The notes below the pieces were generated by a model. It was given only the letters and a program-made list of their open reading frames with translations, was not told the DNA's origin and searched no databases. A DNA stretch of 64,000 nucleotides from positions 1 through 64,000 of the forward strand of contig JAXCGZ010001911.1 in NCBI GenBank assembly GCA_037179515.1, written 5' to 3'. Positions 42,936 through 54,292 of this stretch are shown piece after piece; position 1 is the first letter of the stretch, and every line of letters begins with the position of its first letter. Position numbers and translations under genes: made by a program. This DNA comes from Halocaridina rubra (taxonomy: Eukaryota; Arthropoda; Malacostraca; Decapoda; Atyidae).

Positions 42936-43550
42936 CAGGCAATTCACTGAATATCTTATCCATGGCTTGCTGCCATGTTGCGGGACTGCTGGCTACTCCA
43001 TATGGTAGTCTTTTGGGATGAGATAACCCTAAATGAGTATATATTGTACAGTATTTTTGTGACTTGTCATCCCTGACTAACTGCTGAAAGACATGTTTAA
43101 GGTCAACTTTTGAAAAACCTTACATTCTCCTGGGGCTTCAAACATGTTTGTAGGTCTGGGTAGAGGGTATTGGGCTATTTGTAACTGTGGGTTTAGTGTT
43201 ACCTTGTAATCTCCACACAACCGGACACCTTCATCCTGTTTTGCTTCTGGAATTAAAGGGGATCCCCAGTCTGAATACATTACTCTCTCTCATGTCCCTT
43301 CTGTTTCTAACCCTTTAATTTCCTGTTCAGCTGAGGCCCTTAAAGTATATGGAATAGGTCTAGGAGCAAAAAACTTGGGTGTTGTATCAGATTTCAGAAC
43401 AAAGGTTGCCTTTGTGTTTTTTACTTTTGCCATGTCCTTTTGTAAAAATCTTCTTAAATTATGAAATGCATCACTCACAAGTGTAACAGTTTTATGTTCT
43501 ACCTTCAGAACCTTCAAAATTTCCGACCATTTTAACTGAAAATGTTTCAA
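42936..43550 (-). pseudogene. Mag-like protease end and RT N-terminal part
   Basis: From 43550: KWSEILKVLKVEHKTVTL, DTTPKFFAPRPIPYTLRA and EQEIKGLETEGT, then a stop. In the next frame come SDWGSPLIPEAKQDEGVRLC, GDYKVTLNPQLQIAQYPLPR, FSKVDLKHVFQQLV (first catalytic Asp in another frame) and YGVASSPATWQQAMDKIFSE. The last 95 bp (42936-43030) duplicate RT sequence at 35250-35345. Truncated by the LTR. Confidence 0.75.
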
Positions 43551-44737
43551 CTAATCTAAACCCATTAATGTCTGCACTTGGCCTTTCACGATGGTGAGGG
43601 GCAGATCCTGTGCTGTCTGCTGATTAAACTGAACATTAACCTTGGCTGAACCTACTACCTTGATGTTATGTGCATTGTAATCCCACAGAAGTTTATTGCA
43701 AGCTTCTATGGACAAATTAGGTATTTTGCGTGCCACCTGTTCTGACATCACAGAGATGTCCGCTGCAGTGTCAACTTGCATGACAACCGGCACCCTGTTC
43801 ATGTTTACTGTAATCATGAACCTCTTGTCTTTGCTAATTATAGAGTTAATTTGAAAAGATAATTCTGGCTTACTTCTATCTAATTGCTCTGATGGCACTT
43901 CTGACTGACCATTCTGTTGTGTTTCAGGTTTAACTGAGGTATAAATAATGTGTTTCTCTGTTTTGCGGAGCCTACACATGTTACTGAAATGACCCTTGCA
44001 TCCGCAACTGTTATATTTCTTGTCAGTTGCTGGACACTTTGTCCTGTCAATAGGATAATGACCTGCCTCATCACACCTGAAACATGGTTTTGTATTTGTG
44101 GATTGCTTACCCACAGGTTTCCTTTGAGCTGTCTTGCTTTTACCTTGTTGCCATTGCCGTTTACCATACTGGAAGGACACTATATTGAACTGAGAATTAT
44201 TTTGTGAACCCTCAATACCTTGAGCTTGAGAATTTGCTTCTTCCAGAATCCTAGCTGTGCCTAAAGCCTTATCTAATGTAAGGGTTTTCTCCTGAAGCAA
44301 TTTTTTTCTAAGTTCATGTGAATTACATTTGGCTATAACCTGATGTATTATGACATCCTCCTTGTTATGGAACTCACAAGTAGAAGCTAACTCTTTCAAC
44401 TTGATAACAAAAGCATCAAGTGATTCACTTACACATGGGTTCACTGGCTAAACCTAAATCTCTCATATCTAAAATTAATATTTGGAGCAAAATAGGCACT
44501 TAAGCAATCAATTGTTTGTTGATGGGTGTTACCTGCAGGTGTGAGGGTTTTATATACCTCTTGTACCTCTAGATCTGCTACATGGAGTAGAAAGGCATGT
44601 TTCTGCTCATCCCTGGTGACTCCTATGGCCTTCAGGTATATGTCAAACTAATCTATCCACTTATTGCACCTCTGTGCAATAGTGGATGGCTCCTCTTGTA
44701 TGAAAAATGCTCTGGTCACGGGGAGATCGAACACCAT
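43551..44737 (-). pseudogene. Mag-like Gag with CCHC motifs and aspartic protease
   Basis: ATG 44737 gives MVFDLPVTRAFFIQEEPS; stops or slips lie near 44650 and 44450. From 44444 a 297-codon open stretch contains FVIKLKELASTCEF, NSHELRKKLLQEKTLTLDKA (capsid end), CFRCDEAGHYPIDRTKC and CGCKGHFSNMC (zinc motifs, the first with an unusual spacer), then the protease MQVDTAADISVMSEQVA (DTA in place of DTG). It ends QTLMGLD. Gag and protease appear fused in frame, as is common in this lineage. Confidence 0.8.
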
Positions 44738-44842
44738 GGTTGTGGTTGACTGCTGTGGGTGGGTTACACACTCCTACCAAAACTTGATTGGTGCCAAATG
44801 TGCAGCCCTATTCTGCCTGGTGTCATTACCACTCGTTGCCAC

Positions 44843-45361
44843 TGTTATATTTCTTACCTGTTCAAGATAAGTAGATGGTTATAAAGCTCTATGAAGCTCT
44901 ATAATTGTGTATGATGTGTAGTCATTAAAAACATATCCCATTCTCGTCGCCACTGTTATATTTCTTGCCTGTTCAAGATAAGTAGATGGTTGTAAAGCTC
45001 TATGAAGCTCTATAATTGTGTATGATGTGTAGATATTATAATGCATATCCCATTTTTGTCGTTAATGTTATAGAGATGATGTGGGGTGGATATGTATACA
45101 CAACTATTATGTAACTGCTTTAATTTTGTTATGCCATTTGTAGAAGATTATAAATTCTAAAACTAAGACAAAGTATATAAATGACATTAGAATAGTCAAT
45201 AATACTGGATTATACTGAAACATTTAATAAAAGGATTGAAACCCTAATATGAAGGATTGAAACATACCATTTATGGTAGTCAAACATAAATAATAGAAAA
45301 CACTTCCTGAGTGTGCAATAGCAAACTAAACACTAATTAAAGGGGTATCTTAGACACAACA
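44843..45361 (-). repeat. 5' LTR of the Mag-like element plus partial duplicate
   Basis: LTR 44954-45361 (ends ACAACA). Downstream in the sense direction is the primer site, then a 111-bp repeat of the LTR end (44843-44953), then a second degraded primer site (TGGCAACGAGTGG). Outer flank AATAG pairs with 32410-32414. Confidence 0.8.
44937..44952 (-). promoter_or_regulatory. Primer-binding site, tRNA-Ser type
   Basis: Sense strand TGGCGACGAGAATGGG, one base after the LTR. From memory of animal tRNA-Ser(GCU), whose mature 3' end reads CCCATCCTCGTCGCCA, 15 of 16 positions pair. Reverse transcription of this element would be primed by that tRNA. Confidence 0.65.
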
Positions 45362-45601
45362 AATAGAGGACACTGCGATTGCAGAAACAGAAATGACACA
45401 CCGTTAATAAAGGGAAACTGAAAGCACGAGCACACAAATGATGAGTTTCCAATGTCATTCTACTGGATGAAATTATATTGGTTAGTCACAGCTAACCAGA
45501 AATATTTACGATACCGTAAGAGCAAACAAAATTATTATTTGCCGGCATCAGAGTAAAACAATTTATTTACTATAAATGAAGAATAAGCGAGACAAATACA
45601 G

Positions 45602-45802
45602 TTCCGGTTTTACGTCACGGACTCCCTTATCAACCAAGGACTAGGACGGTTGCCTTCTTGCGAAGGACTTGTTTTGGCAGATGTAATCCTTACGCTGAGT
45701 GCATGCCTTTGCTAACCTCAGACCGTGGCGGGGCGCCAACCCTCGACCTGACGCCTCAGAGTCGGAGACGCTACCGACTGAGCCACGGCGACTACAAGCG
45801 CA
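45602..45802 (-). repeat. Complete SINE, family S1, tRNA-derived
   Basis: A 201-bp minus-strand SINE: tRNA-like head (45722-45789), unique body, end GACGTAAAACCGGAA. It is inserted in the Gmr1-like LTR between ACAAATACAG (45592-45601) and ACAAATGCAG (45803-45812), a 10-bp duplication with one mismatch. Other LTR copies are continuous at this point. It is related to the fragment at 1-131. There is no poly(A) tail, so its partner LINE is unknown. Confidence 0.8.
45722..45789 (-). other. tRNA-like head of the SINE (Pol III promoter)
   Basis: Acceptor-like arms GCCGTGG and CCACGGT can pair over 7 bp (one G-T). The A box TGGCTCAGTCGG (45774-45785) fits TRGYNNARNNGG completely; the B-box position GGTTGGCGCCC matches GGTTCGANTCC at 8 of 11. 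D and anticodon arms pair poorly, so this is a SINE head and not a functional tRNA gene. Confidence 0.65.
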
Positions 45803-47427
45803 ACAAATGCAGCATGTATCCCTAAATTGTGGGCAAGCACAAAAGTTTGCCATGACAATTGGGCAAAATTACTTCTCAATTATTTGCAAATGATATGGCA
45901 AAATGCTTTATTTACGATAAAGGGAGAATCTACGAGATAAATATGTATTCATTAAATTTTGGTTAGCAAAAAATATATGCAGTGCAAAGAGGGCAAAACC
46001 ACCTTTTGAAGTATTTGCAACTTATAACTCAAAACACTTGATTCACAATATTTGAAGAATCAGCAAGATAAATAAAGTATGTATTTATTAAACAGTGGTT
46101 AATAATAAATATTTGCAATGCCAACTGCGTAAAATTACTTATTAATTATTTGCGGTATATAACATAAAACACTTTAGTTAAATAATTAATTATTTGCAAT
46201 TTATATAGTAAATCACTTAATTTACGAGTCTTGATGTATAACACTTTATATACAATGATAGCAAGTTGTGAACTGAAATTAGAATTCGTTAAGAAAACGG
46301 GAAAATGTTTTATGTGGTAACGAGCAGTCTTCTGAGGATGAGATTTTTGTGTGGCACATTCAAGGAAAGAAATTTCTTGTCAGTGTAAATCAGTGGTAAT
46401 TTCCAGGTAAGTGAATTAAATTTGGCAAATGAGATTCCAGTTAGGTAATCTACAAAAGTTTGTTTTGTATGGGAAAGGAATCTGAGAAAATTTTCGTAGG
46501 ATTTGACCGGTAGAGGATTTGACCATTAATGAATTTAACCAGTTTATCGAATTCCCAATTTCCTTGACCAACGAGGTTTACCATAAACTATCTCTCACCT
46601 TGTTTGTGGCTGATGAATTCCTGTGAACATGCCACATAAATAAGGTTTGAAGTAAGCGTGAATGCTGAGGCGAGATCTTGCCTCTGGGATGTTTGGCCGC
46701 CAAATGAGGACGTTTCAATGTCCCTCCTGGTGACATCATCCGTAGGAAATAGATTCAGTGCAGTAACTCGGTCATATAAAATTTAAGTGCTACTTTAGTG
46801 GTGATCCCTGGCAGGTAATTATGGCAGAGATGCAAGGGAGAGACAGTAAATTTGGTGCAACAAGCGGAAGCAAATAAAAAAAAACTAGAAATATTATAAG
46901 CAAAATAGGTTACTGGCGAACAATTTCCAGAACATTCTTTGCGTTGCAGGAGACGGAATTTTAACTATTCAAATAATAAACAAGCTACTGAATATGTATC
47001 TAGACAGGCTAATGACATATCAGCAGGGTCATATTTATAACAAAATTATTAGCAAGAGCAATTTTTAAAATATAACAATATTTATTAGCAAAGCAAGTTT
47101 ATAAAAAGAAATTTGTGTAAACAACGCATCTAACAGACTCACTAGGATTATGATATTGTTCATGAGTACAAAGAAAGGCTGAAAACTGAGAAATAGGAGG
47201 GAGATTTTTATATTGGAATCATGATTTCTATACGTACAAGAATATCAATTAAGATATGGTTAAAAATTAGCTATAATCTGAAATGTATATTGCAAATAAT
47301 CATATTCTGCAAAATGCAAGGAGCAAGAATTATTTTAATAATAAAAGAAGACTGTTAATAGTTACTATATTAACTAATAAGTCATCTACTACAGCCTCTG
47401 GTGACTTCAAGCGAAACAGTAATTACA

Positions 47428-48149
47428 CAAAGAGAATATTGAATTAATAAAATTCTACTACAGAAGGCGAAAAAAGAACAAAGGAAGTTATGGTGACTTC
47501 AGTGTTCTTATGAGGGATGATATATCCTTTTAAGGGAAAAGAACAAATAAAAAACAAATGGGATTCACCACTGGAACATATCATACTATCAGTAAAGTGA
47601 ACAATTCCTATTAAAAACAAAAATAAATGACATGCAAAACATGAAAGGAAGGTGATCAAATTCAAATTTCAAGAAAATTAAAATCATAATTCAATATCAG
47701 AGAATATCAATGTAGAACTTTAAGATTTTTTTCACATGCAATGAGGCAATAATATATAAAAAATATATATATATGTAAAAGGAAAATTTTGAATCAAGTC
47801 ATCATTTACAGTGGTGAATGGATTTAAAACAGCTTCAGCTATTCAACAGTAAACTAAAAGTGTCCGCTATGTTCTGGCTTTCAGAGTCCCACATAGGGAA
47901 ATATAAAACTACAATAAAAGAAAAATATTCTTCATCTTCTTCTTGATCTTCCATTAGAAATAACGTTAATACACATGGATATCTTCTACAAGAGTGTATG
48001 AACACACTATACTAAAGAAAACTAAGTAAAACCCATTTTGCACGTACAAATTGATATACGTATGTAAGCTAAAATAAACAAACACAGTATTAAAGACATA
48101 AAAGATAAGCATAAAAATAAACAACACATCAGAGAAATAATCTTTACAG
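47428..48149 (-). other. Gmr1-like copy 2, 3' untranslated region
   Basis: It aligns with 56103-56730 of copy 1 (shared AGAGAATATTGA, ATAAAATTCTACTACAGAAG, GAGGGATGATATATCC). AT-rich, no coding signal. Follows RNase H on the minus strand. Confidence 0.6.
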
Positions 48150-49941
48150 AGTAGTCAAATTGAGGCTAACAACGCCAGCTTCCTCATTTGAGGGTAACGA
48201 CCGTCGACTTAGTAGATCAGCAAGGTCATTGTCCTTTTCATCAACGTGTTGGGCTGTGAATCTGAAACGATTCAGGTAAAGTCCCTACCTTCTCAGCCAA
48301 GGATTCAGCTTGTCTGGAGTCTGTAAATATAGAAGAGGATGGTGGTATGTTCTCAGTGTAAAATGTCGGCCATACAGATGGACTGCAAATATCTTTATGG
48401 CCCTGCAGGGCGAAGCCTGCGGCTTGCATTTTGCACTGGAGCTGCTTCTGCTGAGTTGTCCATCTGGGCTTGCAAAAGCACGGCATCCAGGCCTTCATCT
48501 AAGGTGTTGGTCTGTAAGATAAAGGGAAAATCTGGGTTTACCAGTTGTAATGCTGGCTCACCCGCCAATGTTTCTAGGAGCTTGAAAATGCTCTCTTTGC
48601 CTCATCTGTTCATTGGAGAGGGGAGGTTTTACCTCGTTTTGAGGACGTCATTTGTTGCAAAGGGGCAGCGATAGTATTAAAGTGTAGAATGAACCGTTGC
48701 TAGTAGCCGACACTACCCAGGATTGATCTCAGTTGAGTGACAGTAGCAGGTTTTCCCATATCCTTAATAGCTTTCACCTTGTCATGTAAAGGGGATGTAA
48801 CACTTTCTCCAACCAAGTGGCCAAGATACTGAAATTGTGAAACCAATCTCGCATTTGGAAGGCTTTTTAAGTTTAAATGAGGTCCATGGTGCTTCTGATG
48901 AGCTAGAGCTCTGCGAAAAATCCCAAGGTGCGATGACCAATCCTGACAATGCACCAGGATGTCATCTATAAAGCATGAAACATAGTCGAAGTCCTGCAAT
49001 ACTGTCCTCATGAGTCGGGTAAAGCAGCCAGGGGTATTCACCATACCAAAAGGCATGACTCTGAACTGGTACAGACCGAATCTTGTGGAAAAGGCTGTTA
49101 GAGGCTTGGTAATCTTGCATAGAGGGACTTGTCAAAATCCACTGGCCAGATCCAAATTGGACAAGTAGTGGGCTCGGGAGAGTAGCGAGAAAATATGCTC
49201 GGCATCGGCAATGAGCTCTCCATCAAAGAATATATGGGATTTAAGCTTACGACAGTTGAGGCAGAACCTGTGACTGCCATCTGGCTTACGTACTGCCAGT
49301 AATGGTGAACACCAAGGCAAACTGTTCTTTTCAACTATTCTGAGGAAAACCCAAGAGTCAAGATCTTCATTCAGCTGTACAGACAGCTGGTGGGGAAGGC
49401 CATAGGAATGCTGAAATGACTCTGGGTCAGTCAATCTGACATGATGCTCAAGGGTAGTGGTAGTGCCTGGGAGGTCATTGAAGTTGTTCTCATAGTCCTC
49501 TAATAGCTTGTTCAGCTGTTCCCGTTGACTTGGTTGCAGTCTGGAGTTGATAATGCAATTACTCACACTTTCCTTTCAGTGTGTGGGAATAGCAGGATCC
49601 TTACCATCATCAAAAGTAAAGGTTACGTCTGCAATTGCAAGAGCGATGGCTGTGACCAGAGAGGCTTCTTCTGAAAAACTCCACTCCTGTCAGGCTGTCT
49701 CCACTGCAAGGGAGGGTTACTCCAATGTAAAAGATAAGGGGTGGTTATAATAGAGCACCTGTGTTGCTGCAGCCTCGGAGGTAATGATGTTGAGGGCACC
49801 TATAGGGTTGCTGAGAGTGCTAGCGCAGGATCCCTGTGGGCCTCCGGGTCCTCAGGATACAGCTTCAGCTGGTTAATGTGGTATTTCCGGTTATTGCCAT
49901 CAACATTTAACATGTAATTATCTGTTGGGGGAATGGAGAGT
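48150..49941 (-). pseudogene. Gmr1-like pol copy 2: integrase end, RT, RNase H remnants
   Basis: From 49941: integrase C-terminal NYMLNVDGNNRKYHINQLKL (about 49860-49925), then RT: SNCIINSRLQPSQREQLNKL, EDYENNFNDLPGTTTTL, LLAVRKPDGSHRFCLN, FDGELIADAEHIFSLL, LSNLDLASGF, FGMVNTPGCFTRLMRT and CFIDDILVHCQDW. Here the Asp pair of the YxDD box is intact, unlike copy 1. RNase H words are visible to 48180. Gag, PR and most of INT are deleted: the LTR end at 49942 joins straight to the integrase C-terminus. Confidence 0.75.
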
Positions 49942-50208
49942 TGTTAAGATTCTGTTTTACTAAAGGGATTCAAAGTACTGAACTCGGTTAAGAGCTCACA
50001 AACAGACAGGACAGATATTTATACTTGAACACCCCACCCGTATACCACTACTTGGTTAAATGAAACTCAGAATTCAACTTTCTTTTAATTTTGAATATGC
50101 AATGACATTAAAAGAATTTTATTAATTTTTTTTTAATAAAATTTTATGAAATGCTACCTTGAATCTCGGAGGTGGTGAGCACAAATTCGTTTCCCAGCAC
50201 CACAGATG
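49942..50208 (-). repeat. Gmr1-like middle LTR, distal piece
   Basis: TGTTAAGATTCTGTTTTACT to CAGCACCACAGATG. The LTR is interrupted here by LINE2 and continues at 54293 (TGCCAAGACTTTGGCATC). The two pieces add up to about 2.08 kb, equal to the solo LTRs. Confidence 0.85.
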
Positions 50209-50295
50209 TGATTACCTAATTGTGATTACCTTATTGTGTTTATGGACAAGAGCCCAAAGCTCGTATCTTCCCATCTGATCGGTTCCATTTTCTAC

Positions 50296-53119
50296 TTAGT
50301 GATACTTATCATACCTGTCCTTAAAACTATGGATTGAGATAGCATTAACTACCTCCTCACTTAGCGAATTCCAATTATTAACTACTCTTACACTGAAAGA
50401 GTATTTCCTTACATCCTGGAAAGATGTTTTCCAACGAAGCTTCAAACTATGACCTCTAGTTCTACAGCCTGCCATATCAAAATATTGATCCCTATCCACT
50501 CTATCATAACCATGAAGGAATTTAAAGACTGTCACCATATCCCCCCTCAATCTTCTAGCTTCGAGTGATGGTAAGTCTAATTCCCTCAGCCTCTCATCAT
50601 AACTGAGATTACGTATTTCTGGCACCAGTTCGTGGCATGTCTTTGAACTTTTCCAAGCTTAGCTATGTGCTTTTTCAAGTGCGGATTCCAAAAGGGGGCT
50701 GCATATTCGAGTTTTGGCCTCACATAGGTTACATAAATATTTTTGAACATTTCCTTGTCCATGTGCCTGAAGGCTACCCTTACATTTGAGAAGAAGGCAT
50801 ATCCTGCCCTTACTATGCCATTTATATATATTTCTGGAGACAAATCTGCCAGTATGTTTACTCCTAGATCTCTCTCATTTTCTGTCTCTTGAAGTTGTAC
50901 TCCATCCACCGAGTAGTCAAGCTTGGGCCTTCTTGCACTTGTACCCATTCTCATTACCTTACATTCCGAAGTATTGAATTTCATTAGCCACTTTTCTGAC
51001 TACTCATGCAGACTATTTAGATCTTCCTGAAGTTCTCTACCATTGTCTTCGTTTCCTACTCTCCTCACACTCTTTGCATCTTCTGCAAACATATTCATGA
51101 ATGCATTTACAGACTCTGGTAGGTCAATAGCATATACAAGGAACAAAAGTGGCCCTAAAACTGAACCCTGTGGAACTCCACTACTAACTTTTCTCCACTC
51201 AGACACTGTGTGTCTTACTCTAACCCTCTGTTCCATTCCTTCTAAGTAAGTTTTTATCCATTCCAAGCCATTTCCACCTATTCGAGACATTGCTTGCAGC
51301 TTCCTAATAAGTCTCACATGTGGAACAGTGTCAAACGCTTTCTGGAAGTCTAGGTACATGCAATCTGCCCAGCCCTCTCTTTCCTGTAAGATTTGGCTTA
51401 CCTCATCATAAAATTCTAATAAGTTTTGTATTGTTGATCTACCTTCTCTGAAGCCATGTTACCTCACTGACAAAAAGTTGAAGGATTCCAAGTGAAGAGA
51501 GATATGTTTCCTTAGTAGTTTCTCCATAACTTTGCAAACTATGCTGGTCAAGGAAACTGGTCTATAGTTCAGAGCCGTATCCCTCCTTCCCTTTTTGAAG
51601 ATAGGTATCACATTTGCTTGTTTCCAGCATCTTGGAATCTTCCCTGACTCCAGTGACTTTTTAAATATGATTCTTAGTGCCACTGATATTGAGGTTGCAA
51701 ATTTTTTAAGTACATGAGGGGATATATTTTCAGGACCCGTAGCTTTATGAACATCTAACTCCATCAGCGCTTTGCATACCTCTGTGGCTGTAAGGTTGAT
51801 GTTGTCTAATACAGGCCCTCGAACTGCTACCTCTGCAATCTGAGGGGGTGGGGTATTTTCTTCTGTAAATACTGTTTGAAACTCCTTGTTCAATTCTTTG
51901 CAGATCTCATCATTCATCTCGGTGATGCTTCCATCCACTCTCTTAAGCCTTAAAACCTGTTATTTTACCTTCAGTTTTCCTCTGATAAAGCTGTGGAAAA
52001 GCCTGGAATTTTCTTTAGCCTTCATGGTGATGTCCCTCTCATAGTATCTCTCTGCCTCTCTTCTATTACTTAGGTAATCATTTCTTGCTCTTTTGTAGGT
52101 TTGCTAGGCATTTATGTTTTTTCTCCTCCTATACCTTTTCCAGCATTTGTCTCTCCACTCAGTAGCTCTTTTACACTCATTATCGAACCATTTCTCTCTG
52201 GCATGAATTACACCTACTTTGGTGACAGGTATGCAGCAATCTACTATCTTCCCATATTTCTCACAAAAGATGTCATACATTTCTTGTACTGATTTGTTGT
52301 AAAATAAGGTTCTCCAGTCAATAACTGCAAAAAGCTCATTCATTTTGATGTAATCTCCTTTTGGATAGTTCCTCCTCATGTCCATCAGTGCCTCTACTCT
52401 CAGGCAGAATATCTTCAATGATTTACTCCATCAACAACACACAGTGGTCACTCTTTACAATTGGTGGTTCATAATAAATTTTTTCAATATCCAACACATT
52501 ATCTGTGAATACTAGATCAAGTAGTGATGGCTCATCCCCACCTCTGGCCCTCGTTGGTTCCATTACATGTTGGTGTAGAAAATTCCCTTGTACGCAATCT
52601 AGGAATCTTGCACCAAATGAGTCCTCACCACTGTGTGGGTCAAGATTTATCCAATCTACCTCTCTATGACTAAACTCTCCCATAATCAAAATCCTACATT
52701 AATCTCCCGTGCCATGTTAACAACTGAGTTTATGACTTCAATAGTACCTATATGACTTTCCTCATAAACTTCTAGCCTATTCTGGTTCATTGGTGGGTTA
52801 TATACAACAGTTATTATAATGCTCTCTGACCCAGTATTTATGCGAGCAACAAGAAATTCCTTGAACTTACTTTCTATAACCAAGTTTATTTCTTCAACTT
52901 GAATCCTTTCACTTATGAGCAGTGCTATCCCTCCACCAGTCCTCTCAGATCTTTCAACCCTTAATATTCTGAAGCCCTTAGGAAAAACTGTGACGCTGAT
53001 TATGTCCTAAATCAACTTAGTCTCTGTAATTGCTACTAAATCTGGCTTACTGTTGTAAATCCTATCTTTTAATTCTACTGCCTCACCAGCTAATCCATCA
53101 GCATTTGTGTATAACTATC
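50296..53119 (-). pseudogene. LINE2 ORF2: endonuclease, RT, C-terminal domain
   Basis: Endonuclease: KPDLVAITETKL (Glu, near 53040), MGEFSHREVDWINLD (GDFN position, Asp replaced by Glu) and IVKSDHCVLLME (SDH). A basic linker (REKWFDNECKRATEWRDK) follows. RT: VHKATGPENISPHVLKK, WKQANVIPIFKKGRRD, NYRPVSLTSIVCKVMEKLL, MYLDFQKAFDTVPHVRLI (catalytic Asp), SGVPQGSVLGPLLFLVYAID and FAEDAKSV, where the FADD box has Glu for the first Asp. The C-terminal domain runs to YDKYH. Slips near 50600, 50990, 51440, 51950, 52420 and 52690; inactive. Confidence 0.8.
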
Positions 53120-54201
53120 TCAATGAGGCCCCATTCCTTGATCTACTGTCATTATCTTCTTTATCTCCCCTTTGTCTGGAAGAACTCTGAAATGAAAATT
53201 TTTCTTCTCTTCTTCATTTCTTTCCTCATTTAACCTTCTGGCATCTTGCAACAAGTTTTTTATCTTTCCCATCTCTTCCTGTGTTATGTATTGTCTAATG
53301 AACACTTCTATGAATTCTTGAAGGTCTTTTAGACTTTTTTTTTCTCATCAATATTTCCCTACATGTTTCCCCTCTCTCAAAGGTTACTTTTGTTGGTCTC
53401 GGCTTTCCTTCCCTCGAATATTTGCCTAGTTGGTGAATGTTTACAATATCCTCGGGACCACAAACTACTCCAAGCTTTCTTATCAGGTCTACAACCCTAG
53501 CATTATTTTCTTCAAGTCTCCCCTGCCATGTTGGCTCCTGGGATTCACTTTTGCCTGAGATTACCACTGTCTTCTCTTTCTCAAGTGCCTGTTTAATCAG
53601 TGGATCTGCCCTTTCCATCACAACGTCTTTCATTTTTTTCTATTACTGTCTCTTTATAGTCAACTGTTTGTATGTTTTCCAGTGCCACCACCTTTACAGC
53701 CTCTTTTACTGCCACATTCCCCTTTAGTGCATCAGCAAAGGAAGTTTTCATGGCATCATTTTCCATATTCAGCTCCTGGAACTCTTTTCTAAACTGTTCA
53801 ATGTTTTCCTTAATCTGGACATTCCAAGCTGCAATCTCGTCTCTCTCAGAAGAGAGCAGTGAACTAACATCTAATTCATTTAGGTTGTCATTCAGCTGTT
53901 TGTTGTTATCTTCTTGTTTAGAAATTCTGGTTTCTAGTTAACTATTTTCCCCTTCCAGCTTCTTTATTCGTTTTTCAAGTTCTTTTCTCTCCTGCCCTTG
54001 TGCTTTATTTGGTCCATCCAAAAATCTTATTTCCTCTCTGAGTGTTTCATTCTCTTTCATTTCTCTATCCATATTCCGAATTTTATCATCAAGGCTTATA
54101 ACCATTGCCTCTAAATCATTGATTTTCATTTTCAATCTCCTGATAGCTACCCCTCCTCCCGACCCATGGGTGGGAGAGGTTTGGGACAGATATGGCCTCA
54201 T
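53120..54201 (-). pseudogene. LINE2 ORF1: coiled coil and RRM-like RNA-binding protein
   Basis: It starts MRPYLSQTSPTHGSGGGVAI. Heptad-rich segments follow (KMKINDLEAMVISLDDKIRN, ERKELEKRIKKLEGEN, a stop, then further coiled coil). After a frame change near 53640 a compact domain NNARVVDLIRKLGVVCGPED, IVNIHQLGKYSREGKPRPTK and VTFERGETCREILMRKKK resembles the RRM of L1-type ORF1 proteins. A second change near 53330 leads to a basic C-terminus. It would trimerise and bind LINE RNA. Confidence 0.7.
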
Positions 54202-54292
54202 TTTTATGTTTTCCCTTTCAAAAAAATAAATAAATAAATAAATAAAAACTTTTATTCAAGCTTCACACAGAATTTTCATATCTTTATATAAG
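54202..54292 (-). other. LINE2 5' UTR remnant with (AAAT)n
   Basis: The + strand has A7 followed by about five TAAA units (54220-54246). A short AT-rich stretch separates it from the LTR at 54293. The 5' end may be truncated. Confidence 0.5.

Larger units (their letters stand above)
45362..47427 (-). repeat. Gmr1-like LTR (copy 2, 3' LTR), main piece
   Basis: It continues the LTR begun at 32094-32414 after the Mag-like insertion and runs to TGTAATTACTGTTTCGC (minus strand, 47427), a diverged version of TGTGACAGAGTGTTTCGC. It contains the ~130-bp repeat array (45890-46220), a TATA-like TATAAAAATC near 47210 and the SINE at 45602-45802. Confidence 0.8.
50209..54292 (-). mobile_element. LINE2: near full-length CR1/L2-like LINE (4.1 kb)
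   Basis: A minus-strand element with a coiled-coil/RRM-like ORF1, ORF2 with endonuclease, RT and a TRGH-type C-terminal domain, and a 3' end made of short repeats (TGATTACCTAATTG and TGATTACCTTATTG on the + strand, 50209-50238), as is usual for CR1-group LINEs. It lies inside the Gmr1-like middle LTR. I could not identify a clear target duplication. It is the reference copy for fragments at 26640-27870 and 31364-31600. Confidence 0.8.

Noticed and set aside
45722..45789. Functional tRNA gene
   Set aside because: The A box and acceptor pairing are good, but D and anticodon arms do not pair and the sequence continues into a SINE body repeated elsewhere.
45617..45853. Small Cys/Arg-rich protein on the minus strand
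   Set aside because: It reads through the SINE tRNA head and body, which are non-coding.
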